A program made the position numbers and the translations under genes. A DNA stretch of 64,000 nucleotides from contig CBDFML010000010.1 in the NCBI GenBank assembly GCA_965249645.1, forward strand, positions 248,001 through 312,000, written 5' to 3'. This stretch comes from CAVOEB01 sp965249645 (GTDB taxonomy: Bacteria > Pseudomonadota > Alphaproteobacteria > UBA828 > JAPUJA01). The stretch's first letter is position 1, and each line of letters starts with the position of its first letter. Of this stretch, positions 44,317-52,624 are shown piece after piece. Below the pieces are notes generated by a model. It worked only from the letters and a program-made list of their open reading frames with translations. It had not been told where the DNA came from and searched no databases.

Positions 44317-45236
44317 GCTGCGTTGATGCCGGTGGCTGGCTAAGCGAGCCCGCGCCAGCAAAGATCAATCTCTACCTTCATGTCCTGGGACGCCGCGACG
44401 ACGGTTATCACCGTCTCGACAGCCTAGTGGTCTTCGCCGGCGTCCAAGACACAATCTCGGCCATGGCCGACGGTACGTTGCGGCTCGATGTAAGCGGACC
44501 GTTCGCGGCGGCGCTCGACGGTACCGGTGAATCCAACCTCATAGTGCAGGCAGCGCGGGGTCTTGCCGAGATCGCAGGGCGCACCCCGGGCGCCCATCTG
44601 CGGTTGGTCAAACGGTTGCCCGTGGCTGCGGGGATCGGCGGCGGCTCTGCTGACGCGGCCGCGACGCTTCGCTTGCTCTGCCGACTTTGGAAGCTGACGC
44701 CCGATCGCGGGAGCCTGGAGGAACTGGCTCTGCGCCTGGGCGCCGACGTGCCAGTTTGCCTGGACGGACGCGCGCTCTTTGTCGGCGGCATCGGCGAAGA
44801 GCTTTGCCCGTTACCGCGCTTGGCGAGTGGTTGGTTCGTTTTGGTCAATCCGGGGGTCCGGCTCGCTACGGGGCGGGTCTTCTCCGCCCGGACGGAGCCG
44901 AATTCGGTATCTGGCCGGTTTGACGCCTGTCCTGCGGATATCGTTGCGTTGGCGGCGCAGCTGATTGAGCGGTCCAACGACCTTGAAGCGCCTGCACGAG
45001 GGCTTGAGCCCATGGTGGGTAGCGCACTCGATGCGCTGGCTGCCGTGCGGGGTTGTCATCTGGCCCGGATGACGGGCAGCGGCGCCACCTGCTTCGGTTT
45101 GTTCGCGGACGAGCCGGCGGCGCGCGATGGCGCCACGACAATCGGGGACGCTTATCCCGAGTGGTGGTCGGTGGCCGCGCCGTTGGTGCAGTCACGGGCG
45201 GAAGCTGAGGCGCTGGCCTCGAGTGCGAGACCCTAG
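44313..45236 (+). CDS. ispE: 4-diphosphocytidyl-2-C-methyl-D-erythritol kinase
   Basis: IspE phosphorylates the CDP-methylerythritol intermediate in the MEP route to isoprenoids. It is a GHMP kinase with 307 residues when begun at the TTG at 44313, which overlaps the TPR stop. The substrate motif PAPAKINLYLHVLGRRDDGYHRL and the ATP motif LPVAAGIGGGSADAAATLRL are complete. The C-terminal motif MTGSGATCFGLF is also present. It follows the TPR lipoprotein and is convergent with the sugar dehydrogenase gene. Confidence 0.95.
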   Translation: MSCVDAGGWLSEPAPAKINLYLHVLGRRDDGYHRLDSLVVFAGVQDTISAMADGTLRLDVSGPFAAALDGTGESNLIVQAARGLAEIAGRTPGAHLRLVKRLPVAAGIGGGSADAAATLRLLCRLWKLTPDRGSLEELALRLGADVPVCLDGRALFVGGIGEELCPLPRLASGWFVLVNPGVRLATGRVFSARTEPNSVSGRFDACPADIVALAAQLIERSNDLEAPARGLEPMVGSALDALAAVRGCHLARMTGSGATCFGLFADEPAARDGATTIGDAYPEWWSVAAPLVQSRAEAEALASSARP

Positions 45237-46507
45237 AGCTCCCAACGGCGAATGCCGGCGGACCAGTTGATGCCCCGCCAAAGGCCGCGCAGATCGGCGA
45301 CCAGCCCGTCAGGCATCAGCAGGGCCTCGATGTCTTCGACCGAGAGTCCGCGGTAGGCATCGTGCGCGACAGCGCCGATGAGGGCGGCGTACCGCCCGAC
45401 ATCTTTCAGATCGCGGATCAACTCTATGCCGTATCGACGCTTCGCCTCCGCGGGGTCTGCAAGGGGATCGTGAACCTCGACCCGGCAACCTCGTGCCGCG
45501 AGGGTCTCGACGATATCGACCGTCTGGCTGTTGCGCAAATCGGGCACATTTTCCTTGAAGGCCAGACCCAGGACCAAGACCCGCGTGGCGTTGGGCTCGT
45601 CGAGCCGATCCGCCACCTGGTTGGCGACGAAGCTGCCCATAGCATCGTTAATGCGCCGGCCAGCCAGGATGATCTCGGGCTCATGCCCTAATTCTTGGGC
45701 GCGGTGCGCGAGGTAATAGGGATCCACCCCGATACAGTGGCCTCCTACCAGGCCCGGCTCGAAACCTAAAAAATTCCATTTCGTCGCCGCGGCCTCAAGG
45801 ATATCGCGGGTCGAAATGCCAAGTTTGTGGGCGATCATGGCGACCTCATTGACGAAGGCGATGTTGATATCGCGCTGTGCATTCTCGATCACTTTAGCCG
45901 CCTCGGCAGCCTTGATCGACTTGGCGATAAAGACCCCGCCTGCCGTGATGGAGCCATAGACCGCTGCCAATCGGGCAGTGATCTCCGGTGTTTGTCCGGC
46001 CACTACCTTGACAATTTTGTCCACGGTATGGACCCGATCGCCGGGGTTGATTCGCTCGGGCGAATAGCCGAGATGAAACTCAGTTCCGCAGGTGAGCCCC
46101 GAAATGGCCTCGAGTTCGGGTCTGCAAATATCTTCGGTCACGCCGGGCCAGACGGTGCTTTCGAGAACCACGACGGCGCCGGGCGACATCTGCTCTCCAA
46201 TCGTGCGGCAGGCGGCGCGCACGGCCGACAGATCGGGCCGATTCATGTCGTCGACAGGGGTAGGCACTGTGATGATGAAGATTTCAGCGCCGTTTAACGC
46301 TGACGGGTCGGTGCTCAGCGTCAGAGTACTTTTCGCCAGGTCCTCTTGCGCGACCTCACCCGTGCGATCACGCGAAGCCGACAGTTCTTGTATGCGCGAC
46401 GCGTCACTGTCAAAGCCGGCCACCTTGTGATGCCGGGCAAGCGCGACGGCAAGAGGCAGGCCAACATAGCCAAGACCGACGACGGCAATGAAAGACGAGC
46501 TGACCAT
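45233..46507 (-). CDS. Nucleotide-sugar dehydrogenase (UDP-GlcNAc/GalNAc C6 type)
   Basis: This 424-residue NAD-dependent enzyme oxidises the C6 of a UDP-sugar to the uronic acid. The N-terminal Rossmann motif is IAVVGLGYVGLPLAVALA. The catalytic cysteine sits in GGHCIGVDPYYLAHRA. The YSPERINPGD segment is typical of the WbpA/TviB branch that uses N-acetylated sugars, so a GalNAcA or GlcNAcA precursor for surface polysaccharide is the likely product. The gene is divergent from the epimerase, with a 214-base intergenic region. The ispE stop is convergent and overlaps by four bases. Confidence 0.9.
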   Translation of the reverse strand: MVSSSFIAVVGLGYVGLPLAVALARHHKVAGFDSDASRIQELSASRDRTGEVAQEDLAKSTLTLSTDPSALNGAEIFIITVPTPVDDMNRPDLSAVRAACRTIGEQMSPGAVVVLESTVWPGVTEDICRPELEAISGLTCGTEFHLGYSPERINPGDRVHTVDKIVKVVAGQTPEITARLAAVYGSITAGGVFIAKSIKAAEAAKVIENAQRDINIAFVNEVAMIAHKLGISTRDILEAAATKWNFLGFEPGLVGGHCIGVDPYYLAHRAQELGHEPEIILAGRRINDAMGSFVANQVADRLDEPNATRVLVLGLAFKENVPDLRNSQTVDIVETLAARGCRVEVHDPLADPAEAKRRYGIELIRDLKDVGRYAALIGAVAHDAYRGLSVEDIEALLMPDGLVADLRGLWRGINWSAGIRRWEL

Positions 46508-46721
46508 AGCACATTAATCCTGTCGTTCCCGTGGTAACGCCGCTTAGACCTCCGGGCTGTCTCTGTCAATTGGCTGCACCGGGGAAGCTGTAACGTGACG
46601 CGTTATGCGGGGATGGTAACAGAGAGCAAAATTGTGTACATCACGACCCTGTGAATAGGCCTACCGCTCTGCGTCGCAGGCTGCAGGCGAGTCAAACGCG
46701 GTCTCGGGGATAGAACGATCC

Positions 46722-47702
46722 ATGACAGTCCTGGTTACCGGCGCGGCCGGGTTTATCGGCTATCACGTATCCCGGGTGTTGCTTGAACAGGGCCGCACGG
46801 TCATCGGCATTGATAATTTGTCGGCTTACTACGATGTCGCGCTCAAGGAAGCGCGGCTCGCCTCTCTTGCCCACGACAGATTCTCATTCGAACGTCTAGA
46901 TATAGCCGATGGGAGCGCCATGAATGGCCTGCTTGACCGGCACGGCGATGCGATCGAGGGCGTCGTTCATCTCGCTGCCCAAGCGGGTGTGCGTTACTCA
47001 TTGGAGAACCCACTCGCGTACGGTGAGGCCAATCTCATAGGACATCTCAACGTCCTGGAATTTTGCCGCGCGACACCCAAATTGCGTCACCTTGTCTACG
47101 CCAGCTCGAGCTCGGTCTACGGTAGGAGCACAGATTTGCCTTTTGCGGTCGGCCAGCCTGTCGATACGCCAATTTCACTTTATGCGGCCACAAAGCGCGC
47201 CGACGAACTGATGAGTCATTCCTATTCCCATCTCTATCGGTTGCCGACGACGGGCCTGCGCTTCTTTACCGCCTACGGGCCGTGGGGCAGACCCGATATG
47301 GCGGCCTACAAATTCGTCCGCGCAATTTACGCGGGTGAACCCATCGACGTGTTCAACAATGGTGACATGAAGCGGGATTTCACCTACATCGACGACCTGG
47401 TTGCCGGTGTCGTTGCGGTGCTGAATGGCCCACGGGACACTGAGGACAATGAGGTTCCTCATCGCGTTTACAATATCGGCAACAATCGTCCCGAATCGCT
47501 CTTGCGCTACATCGAATTGATCGAAGAGGCGGTCGGGCGAAAGGCGGACACCCGATACCTGCCGATGCAGCCGGGCGACATCAAGGAGACGTTCGCCGAT
47601 ATTGGGCCTATTCAAAGAGATTTCGAATTCTCGCCAACGACAACTATCGAAGAAGGAATTCCCCGCTTCGTTGCCTGGTACCGGGAATATCATGGCGTTT
47701 AA
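46722..47702 (+). CDS. NAD-dependent nucleotide-sugar epimerase (UDP-glucuronate 4-epimerase-like)
   Basis: This 326-residue SDR-family enzyme starts MTVLVTGAAGFIGYHVSRVLLEQG, the NAD-binding Rossmann motif. The active-site YxxxK is in LYAATKRADELMSHS, and the family motif GLRFFTAYGPWGRPDMA matches the UDP-glucuronate 4-epimerase group that acts on uronic acids. Given the divergent C6 dehydrogenase next to it, a joint role in making an acidic surface sugar is likely. The rest of a polysaccharide cluster is not here. The AT-rich 3' flank is the promoter region of the small secreted protein gene. Confidence 0.9.
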   Translation: MTVLVTGAAGFIGYHVSRVLLEQGRTVIGIDNLSAYYDVALKEARLASLAHDRFSFERLDIADGSAMNGLLDRHGDAIEGVVHLAAQAGVRYSLENPLAYGEANLIGHLNVLEFCRATPKLRHLVYASSSSVYGRSTDLPFAVGQPVDTPISLYAATKRADELMSHSYSHLYRLPTTGLRFFTAYGPWGRPDMAAYKFVRAIYAGEPIDVFNNGDMKRDFTYIDDLVAGVVAVLNGPRDTEDNEVPHRVYNIGNNRPESLLRYIELIEEAVGRKADTRYLPMQPGDIKETFADIGPIQRDFEFSPTTTIEEGIPRFVAWYREYHGV

Positions 47703-47738
47703 CGTTCAAATTCAATACATTATCAAAGGTCTTAGTAG

Positions 47739-47766
47739 TTGACTGGTTTCATGCTTCATTTACGTT
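47739..47766 (+). promoter_or_regulatory. Possible sigma-70-type promoter
   Basis: TTGACT (47739-47744) and TACGTT (47761-47766) are separated by 16 bases, upstream of the small secreted-protein gene. The -35 box is a near-consensus match and the -10 is weak. The expected leader would be about 65 bases, ending in a good TAGGAGA ribosome site. Confidence 0.4.
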
Positions 47767-47839
47767 CGCTCATTAATCTGTTGTTTCAAGCCCGTTGCGT
47801 CGTTGCAAAAAACACGGAGTTTTCTATAGGAGATATGCC

Positions 47840-48172
47840 ATGAAGCTTACCGGATATGTTCCAGTTCTCGCGGTGATTACAGGACTAGGACTCGCTCCGG
47901 TGACTGGCTATGGCCAGGCGGAAACCGGCGGCGCCGCAGCGAGTACCAGAGCGGGCGGCGCTAGTGGTGGAGCAGCGGCCGGTGGTAGCGTAGCCGGTGG
48001 TACGGCTGCGGGTGGTGCAGCGGCTGGCGCCGCGACAGGCGGACTTGGTCTTGGCGCCGCGGTTGGCGCCGGCGTGGCGGGCTTGGCAGCGGTTGGCGTC
48101 GGGGTTGCGGCGACGACGAGCGAGAGTGCGGGAGCTGTAGTCTCGACGACCACGACGACCACAACGAATTAG
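47840..48172 (+). CDS. Small Gly/Ala-rich secreted protein
   Basis: I recognise no family for this 110-residue protein. The start at 47840 is preceded by a good ribosome site (AGGAGAT). A signal sequence is plausible (MKLTGYVPVLAVITGLGLAPVTGYG, cleavage near GYGQA). The mature part is low complexity: tandem AGG-type repeats of Gly, Ala and Thr (residues 33-75), then a hydrophobic Gly/Ala/Val stretch and a terminal run of threonines. No charged or catalytic residue stands out. It has its own promoter-like sequence and terminator. A cell-surface or matrix role is conceivable but not shown. Confidence 0.6.
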   Translation: MKLTGYVPVLAVITGLGLAPVTGYGQAETGGAAASTRAGGASGGAAAGGSVAGGTAAGGAAAGAATGGLGLGAAVGAGVAGLAAVGVGVAATTSESAGAVVSTTTTTTTN

Positions 48173-48206
48173 CGCTGTAGACTCTGGATTTTTTCAAGTT
48201 CTGAAA

Positions 48207-48240
48207 AAAGGGCAACCCTCTGGGTTAGCCCTTTGGTTTG
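48207..48240 (+). terminator. Rho-independent-like terminator
   Basis: AAAGGGC (48207-48213) pairs with GCCCTTT (48228-48234), and AACCC pairs with GGGTT inside, leaving a TCT loop and one bulged A. The T run after it is short. It lies 34 bases after the small secreted-protein stop. Confidence 0.75.
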
Positions 48241-48327
48241 TCCGGGCGAGCTGCCTTGCTGCGACCGGCTCTACGACGCTGGCTTGAGTATCTCCAATTC
48301 AACGGAGGGCAGTGTAAAGCCCCCGTT

Positions 48328-49125
48328 CTATGTACCAGTTCCTGATAGAGTCTCGGGCGCGGGTGGACGCATGTTCAGAGACTGATGCGGGCGGATGTGA
48401 TTGTACTGTTTGAGCCAGGCTTCGATGACGATTTGAGCCTGTCTGATTGAAGTGAACCACTCAGCATTGAGAACTTCCCTGCGCAGGGTGCCGTTGAAGC
48501 GCTCGTTGTAACCGTTTTCCCAGGGGCTCCCCGGATAGATACGGATGGGCTTGATCCCGACCCTGATAAGCCAGGCCTGGAAGTTCTGTGCGATGAACTC
48601 AGGACCATTGTCTGACCTGATAAACTCTGGCCTGCCGCGTTTCAGGAAGAGCGGATAGAGAGCTTCGAGAACCTCCGCATTGCCCATTCGGGGCTTCACG
48701 GCCACGCACAGGGCTTCACGGGTGTACTCATCCAGCACGGTCAACATCTTGTAAGGCCGGCCGCTGGCCAGCTTGTCGTGGACGAAGTCTATACTCCAGA
48801 TATGGTTCTGATACCTGGGGCGCAGCCGGATGACGGAGCTGTCCTTGTGATAGAGACGCTTCCGCTTCCTGTGACGCTGCGGTATCTGGAGACCCTCTTC
48901 CCTCCAGAGCCGTTCTACCTTCTTGTGATTGACTTCCCAGCCTTCAATGCGAAGCAGCTCGGCGATCTTCCTGTAGCCATAGCGGCCATAGTGCTTTGCC
49001 AGTCTGACCACAGCCAGCCGAAGGCTGTCATCATCTCCTGGGGATGCCTCATAGCGCTGTGTGGAGCGTGCCACGCCGATCGTTCTGCAAGCCCGCCGCT
49101 CGGATGGCCCGAGCTTCTGACGCAC
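48328..49125 (-). CDS. IS3-family transposase OrfB, copy 1
   Basis: OrfB is the catalytic half of the IS3 transposase. The 265 residues shown start at a GTG codon. The integrase core has the three expected acidic residues: the Asp in WSIDFVHDKL, the Asp in FIRSDNGPEF, and the Glu in ENGYNERFNGTL. In IS3 elements it is normally made as an OrfAB fusion by a -1 frameshift; this frame continues upstream into the end of orfA in the -1 register, consistent with that. It is intact. Confidence 0.93.
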   Translation of the reverse strand: MRQKLGPSERRACRTIGVARSTQRYEASPGDDDSLRLAVVRLAKHYGRYGYRKIAELLRIEGWEVNHKKVERLWREEGLQIPQRHRKRKRLYHKDSSVIRLRPRYQNHIWSIDFVHDKLASGRPYKMLTVLDEYTREALCVAVKPRMGNAEVLEALYPLFLKRGRPEFIRSDNGPEFIAQNFQAWLIRVGIKPIRIYPGSPWENGYNERFNGTLRREVLNAEWFTSIRQAQIVIEAWLKQYNHIRPHQSLNMRPPAPETLSGTGT

Positions 49126-49157
49126 ATGGACTACAGCCTGACGCAGATCGGCAATCG

Positions 49158-49445
49158 TCAGACCTTCGGCTTTAGGTAATCGAGGCTCTCCTTGAGGATC
49201 AGCTTGTCCAGTTCAAGATCCGCAACAATTCTCTTGAGGCGGGTGTTCTCCTTCTCAAGGCCCTTGAGCTCCTGAAGCTGTGACTTGCCCATCCCGCCGT
49301 ACTTCTTGCGCCAATTGTAATATGTCGCATCGCTGATGCCGGCTGAGCGGCAGGCCGTCTCTACACTGCTGCCAGACGCCACACTGAGCTCAATCTGACG
49401 CAGCAAATTCAGTACATCCTCATCGCTATATCGCTTCCTTGCCAT
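49158..49445 (-). CDS. IS3-family transposase OrfA, copy 1
   Basis: OrfA is a 95-residue helix-turn-helix protein that binds the ends of the element. It begins MARKRYSDEDVLNLLRQIELS and has the HTH SVETACRSAGISDATYYNW. A leucine-zipper-like stretch with QELKGLEKENTRLKRIVADL follows, ending KESLDYLKPKV. It overlaps the OrfB frame and is complete. Confidence 0.93.
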   Translation of the reverse strand: MARKRYSDEDVLNLLRQIELSVASGSSVETACRSAGISDATYYNWRKKYGGMGKSQLQELKGLEKENTRLKRIVADLELDKLILKESLDYLKPKV

Positions 49446-49511
49446 CCCAATACCTCCACAGCTTCGTAGAAAATCACGAATTACGTGGCACAGTTATAAG
49501 GGGGCAGGACA

Positions 49512-50501
49512 CTGGACGGTTTTCTGGGTTCAGCGATCGAGGAGCTGGGGTTTGCCGACGCACCGGGCCAGGTCTACACGCTGGGATCGTCGAGCGGGGG
49601 CGTTGGCTGGCTGTTCGGCACAACAGGCAACGATGGCTTAGGCAACCTGTGGGGCGACGACTGGATTGCGGGCGGCGAGGGGGCGGACAAGCTCTACGGC
49701 GCGGGCGGCTCGAACCACCTGTTCGGGAGCGCGGGCGCGGACATTCTGTATGGCGGGATCGAGGGCGGCTGGTTTGACGGCGGGTCGGGCGACGATCGGA
49801 TCTACGGCACGCCGGGCGACGACGTGGTGACGGGGGGCTCGGGCGCGGACACGGTCTACGCGAACGCGGGCGCCGACACGCTGGACGGGGGCGGAGGCGA
49901 CGACCAGCTGTCGGGCGGGTCGGACAAGGTCGACGGCCTGGCCGACGGCGACGTGGCGCTCTACCGGGGGATACGGGCGGAGTACACGATCCAGGTATCA
50001 GGCAACACGCTGGTGGTGACCGACGGGGTGGCGGAGCGCGACGGCACCGACAGCCTGCTCAACATCGAGACGCTCCGCTTCGCCGACGGCGACCTACTCA
50101 TGGGCAGCGCGGGCGATGATATTCTGGATTACGATCCCGGGCTTGCTCCCGACGTCGACGGCGGCGCCGGGACGGACACCCTGCGCATAACCGGTTCGGG
50201 TTCTGCGCTCGATCTGACCCAGATCGCTGACGACGAAATTATCGGCATCGAACGATTCGACCTGACCGGCACGGGTGATAACGATCTCACCCTGGCGCTC
50301 ACCGACCTACTCAGCCTGTCCGATACCTCCAACACACTCACCGTGTTGGGCGACGCCGGCGATTCCGTCTCGACCACGGATTCCGGCTGGACAAGCGCCG
50401 GCACGGTAAACGTCGGCGGCGCCCTCTTCGATTCCTACGCCCAGGGCCTGGCCAGCCTGCTGGTCGATCAGGACGTCGACCAGACCGGCATCCTGGCCTA
50501 G
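49512..50501 (+). pseudogene. 5'-truncated RTX (hemolysin-type calcium-binding) protein gene
   Basis: The frame is open from the first base after the IS3 end (49512) for 329 codons to TAG at 50501. It contains many glycine- and aspartate-rich RTX-type motifs such as GGSGDDRIYGTPGDD and GGSGADTVYANAGADTLDG in its first half. The second half has GTDSLLNIETLRFADGD and VDGGAGTDTLRITGSG, and it ends DVDQTGILA. In the adjoining IS3 end the same frame meets a TAA at 49498-49500 and has no start, so the N-terminal part was lost by the insertion. No T1SS genes are near. Full-length it would have been a secreted surface protein. Confidence 0.85.
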
Positions 50502-50572
50502 CAGCACACCCGCCGGTCACGATTTTTCTTCCCCGCACCCTCCGGGCTTTGCTAGAACCACCTCATCGGCAT

Positions 50573-50647
50573 TGGGGCGTGGCCAAGTGGTAAGGCAACG
50601 GGTTTTGATCCCGTGTATCCCAGGTTCGAATCCTGGCGCCCCAGCCA
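50573..50647 (+). tRNA. tRNA-Gln (UUG anticodon)
   Basis: The acceptor stem pairs TGGGGCG (50573-50579) with CGCCCCA (50637-50643). The anticodon loop TTTTGAT, in an ACGGG/CCCGT stem, gives anticodon TTG, reading CAA codons as Gln. The T-loop is GGTTCGAATCC, and the discriminator G is followed by encoded CCA (50645-50647). It sits 71 bases after the RTX stop and 54 bases before IS3 copy 2. Confidence 0.95.
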
Positions 50648-50716
50648 GCCTCTTTGACAAAATGCGGATTTTGGATATCCAGGGATTTGCCACTGTGCGG
50701 ATGTAAAGCCCCCGTT

Positions 50717-51514
50717 CTATGTACCAGTTCCTGATAGAGTCTCGGGCGCGGGTGGACGCATGTTCAGAGACTGATGCGGGCGGATGTGATTGTACTGTTT
50801 GAGCCAGGCTTCGATGACGATTTGAGCCTGTCTGATTGAAGTGAACCACTCAGCATTGAGAACTTCCCTGCGCAGGGTGCCGTTGAAGCGCTCGTTGTAA
50901 CCGTTTTCCCAGGGGCTCCCCGGATAGATACGGATGGGCTTGATCCCGACCCTGATAAGCCAGGCCTGGAAGTTCTGTGCGATGAACTCAGGACCATTGT
51001 CTGACCTGATAAACTCTGGCCTGCCGCGTTTCAGGAAGAGCGGATAGAGAGCTTCGAGAACCTCCGCATTGCCCATTCGGGGCTTCACGGCCACGCACAG
51101 GGCTTCACGGGTGTACTCATCCAGCACGGTCAACATCTTGTAAGGCCGGCCGCTGGCCAGCTTGTCGTGGACGAAGTCTATACTCCAGATATGGTTCTGA
51201 TACCTGGGGCGCAGCCGGATGACGGAGCTGTCCTTGTGATAGAGACGCTTCCGCTTCCTGTGACGCTGCGGTATCTGGAGACCCTCTTCCCTCCAGAGCC
51301 GTTCTACCTTCTTGTGATTGACTTCCCAGCCTTCAATGCGAAGCAGCTCGGCGATCTTCCTGTAGCCATAGCGGCCATAGTGCTTTGCCAGTCTGACCAC
51401 AGCCAGCCGAAGGCTGTCATCATCTCCTGGGGATGCCTCATAGCGCTGTGTGGAGCGTGCCACGCCGATCGTTCTGCAAGCCCGCCGCTCGGATGGCCCG
51501 AGCTTCTGACGCAC
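50717..51514 (-). CDS. IS3-family transposase OrfB, copy 2
   Basis: Identical in sequence, as far as I can see, to OrfB of copy 1 (265 residues, DDE motifs WSIDFV, SDNGPEF and ENGYNE). It is intact, so both copies could in principle act in trans on each other. Confidence 0.92.
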   Translation of the reverse strand: MRQKLGPSERRACRTIGVARSTQRYEASPGDDDSLRLAVVRLAKHYGRYGYRKIAELLRIEGWEVNHKKVERLWREEGLQIPQRHRKRKRLYHKDSSVIRLRPRYQNHIWSIDFVHDKLASGRPYKMLTVLDEYTREALCVAVKPRMGNAEVLEALYPLFLKRGRPEFIRSDNGPEFIAQNFQAWLIRVGIKPIRIYPGSPWENGYNERFNGTLRREVLNAEWFTSIRQAQIVIEAWLKQYNHIRPHQSLNMRPPAPETLSGTGT

Positions 51515-51546
51515 ATGGACTACAGCCTGACGCAGATCGGCAATCG

Positions 51547-51834
51547 TCAGACCTTCGGCTTTAGGTAATCGAGGCTCTCCTTGAGGATCAGCTTGTCCAG
51601 TTCAAGATCCGCAACAATTCTCTTGAGGCGGGTGTTCTCCTTCTCAAGGCCCTTGAGCTCCTGAAGCTGTGACTTGCCCATCCCGCCGTACTTCTTGCGC
51701 CAATTGTAATATGTCGCATCGCTGATGCCGGCTGAGCGGCAGGCCGTCTCTACACTGCTGCCAGACGCCACACTGAGCTCAATCTGACGCAGCAAATTCA
51801 ATACATCCTCATCGCTATATCGCTTCCTTGCCAT
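51547..51834 (-). CDS. IS3-family transposase OrfA, copy 2
   Basis: This 95-residue protein is identical to OrfA of copy 1 at the protein level. The one base difference (GTACTG versus GTATTG for Val-Leu in EDVLNLL) is silent. It contains the same helix-turn-helix and leucine-zipper-like regions. Confidence 0.92.
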   Translation of the reverse strand: MARKRYSDEDVLNLLRQIELSVASGSSVETACRSAGISDATYYNWRKKYGGMGKSQLQELKGLEKENTRLKRIVADLELDKLILKESLDYLKPKV

Positions 51835-51862
51835 CCCAATACCTCCACAGCTTCGTAGAAAA

Positions 51863-52624
51863 TCACGAATTACGTGGCACAGTTATAAGGGGGCAGGACA
51901 TTTGACGCCTGCGGCTCTGGTTGAGCCTGTAGCTCTCGCCATTCATCTCGAGGATGTTGACGTGGTGGGTGAGGCGCTCGGAGCCGAACACCTCGGTCCA
52001 TTCGTCGAAGGGCAGATTGGTGGTGACCAGGGTCGAGCCCCGCTCGTAGCGCTGGCTGAACACCTCGAACAGGAGCTCGGCGCCGGTCTTGGACAGCGGC
52101 ACGAAGCCGAGTTCGTCGACGATCAGAAGCTTGTAGGTGGCGAGCTTCTTCTGGAACCTCAGCAGCTGCTTGTCATCGCGGGCCTCGATGAGCTCGTGGA
52201 CCAGTGCGGCGGCGGTGATGAAGCCGACCGAGAGGCCCTTCTGGCAGGCCGCCAGGCCGAGACCGAGGGCGATGTGGGTCTTGCCGGTGCCGCTGTTGCC
52301 GAGCGCGATGAGGTTCTCGCGGCGCTCGATGTACGCGCAGCGGGCCAGCTCCAGGACCAGCGTCTTGTTGAGCGAGGGGATGACCTTGAAGTCGAAGCTG
52401 TCGAGGCTCTTGATCACGGGGAAGCGCGCCGCCTTGATGCGCCGCTCGACCATGCGGCGCTCGCGGTCGATCAGCTCGAGCTCGGCAAGACGCAGAAGAT
52501 AGCGAACGTGGTCGACGCCTTCCGAGGCACACTGCCGGGCGATCTTGTCGTACTCCCTCAGGAACGTCGGCAGCTTCAGCCTCTTGAGGTGGTGGACGAG
52601 CAGCACCTGCGGCGTGTCGGTCAT
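51863..52624 (-). pseudogene. istB: IstB remnant of IS21 copy B with chimeric C-terminus
   Basis: The frame starts at 52624 and matches IstB of copy A, including the Walker A GNSGTGKTH. It lacks eight residues (GALLDRLT) through a 24-bp deletion between short GGTGAGGCG repeats. The last native residues are replaced by about ten residues encoded in the end of the IS3 element (QMSCPLITVPRNS). The deleted block borders the C-terminal helix of the ATPase, so activity is doubtful. Confidence 0.88.

Larger units (their letters stand above)
48313..49511 (-). mobile_element. IS3-family insertion sequence, copy 1
   Basis: The 1199-bp element has a left end TGTAAAGCCCCC and a right end whose complement is TGTCCTGCCCCC, so TGT and GCCCCC are shared inside. 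It carries the overlapping orfA and orfB of the IS3 family on the minus strand. I could see no target duplication around it. Its right end cuts directly into the frame of an RTX gene. It is nearly identical to copy 2 at 50702-51900, with one visible difference (G at about 49412, A at the equivalent site). Confidence 0.93.
50702..51900 (-). mobile_element. IS3-family insertion sequence, copy 2
   Basis: This copy has the same TGT...ACA ends and length (1199 bp) as copy 1, in the same orientation. One synonymous-looking base differs in orfA. Its right end abuts IS21 copy B inside istB, where 208 bases of the IS21 left end (relative to copy A) are missing. The sequence on its left is not IS21. 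No target duplication is seen, so deletion or recombination followed the insertion. Confidence 0.93.

Noticed and set aside
48778..49179. 133-codon plus-strand frame found identically in both IS3 copies
   Set aside because: Antisense to orfB and conserved only because the IS is duplicated; no ribosome site or family.
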